Shown one piece after another: positions 63,969 to 64,000 of a stretch of 64,000 nt of DNA (the stretch's first letter is position 1; the number at the start of each line of letters is the position of its first letter). The stretch is from Pachypanchax playfairii (lineage: Eukaryota > Chordata > Actinopteri > Cyprinodontiformes > Aplocheilidae): NCBI GenBank assembly GCA_006937955.1, contig SSNP01000067.1:1917031-1981030 (forward strand), in the 5' to 3' direction. The position numbers and the translations under genes are program-made. The notes beneath the pieces were generated by a model. It was given only the letters and a program-made list of their open reading frames with translations, had not been told where the DNA came from and made no database searches.

Positions 63969-64000
<32 letters not shown>
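63969..64000. repeat. Poly-T run at the window edge
   Basis: At least 32 T in a row, continuing beyond the window. Confidence 0.9.

Overview
This window is teleost fish nuclear DNA. Introns are present, coding islands sit in AT-rich non-coding sequence, and the DNA is full of fish-type hAT and Tc1 elements, tRNA-derived SINE sequence, LINE remnants and microsatellites. The codon-level match of three genes to vertebrate orthologues and the kinds of repeat suggest a percomorph-like fish, but the species cannot be named from the sequence.

Three conserved protein genes make the backbone. (1) ipo11 (importin-11) lies on the minus strand from a promoter-like block near 27.6-27.8 kb to the left edge. 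Eleven coding exons, covering about the first 406 residues, are in the window; the rest lies beyond base 1. (2) hsd17b3 (17-beta-hydroxysteroid dehydrogenase type 3) lies on the plus strand at 32083-40717. It has eleven exons and a complete 330-residue reading frame with the SDR catalytic residues intact. (3) ercc6l2 (SNF2-family ATPase of DNA repair) lies on the minus strand from about 60.74 kb to 48955. It has nineteen coding exons and about 1,560 residues, all within the window. ipo11 and hsd17b3 are head to head, with about 4.3 kb between them. hsd17b3 and ercc6l2 are tail to tail, with about 8 kb between them.

Mobile DNA fills much of the rest. The clearest element is a structurally complete Tc1-type transposon (41433-43030) just downstream of hsd17b3. 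It has 200-bp terminal inverted repeats that are identical base for base, TA flanks, and an uninterrupted 340-codon transposase with an intact DDE triad. Other elements can be delimited by their target-site duplications: a hAT inside a hAT (3102-4232), a 971-bp hAT relic (16973-17943), two 213-bp palindromic hAT elements (28202-28414 inside a SINE, and 63647-63859), and a solo LTR (62852-63269).

Items for a second look include two one-base reading-frame shifts (in ipo11 coding exon 6 and in the large ercc6l2 exon). Two exon-like open frames match no gene I recognise (about 17.98-18.17 kb on the minus strand, and 62096-62431 on the plus strand). A long GATA tract and a GT tract sit directly upstream of the hsd17b3 start codon. 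The linkage joins a human chromosome 5 gene to two human chromosome 9 genes, a combination also expected on the avian Z. I found no CRISPR array, operon, rRNA or convincing tRNA gene, as expected for this kind of DNA.
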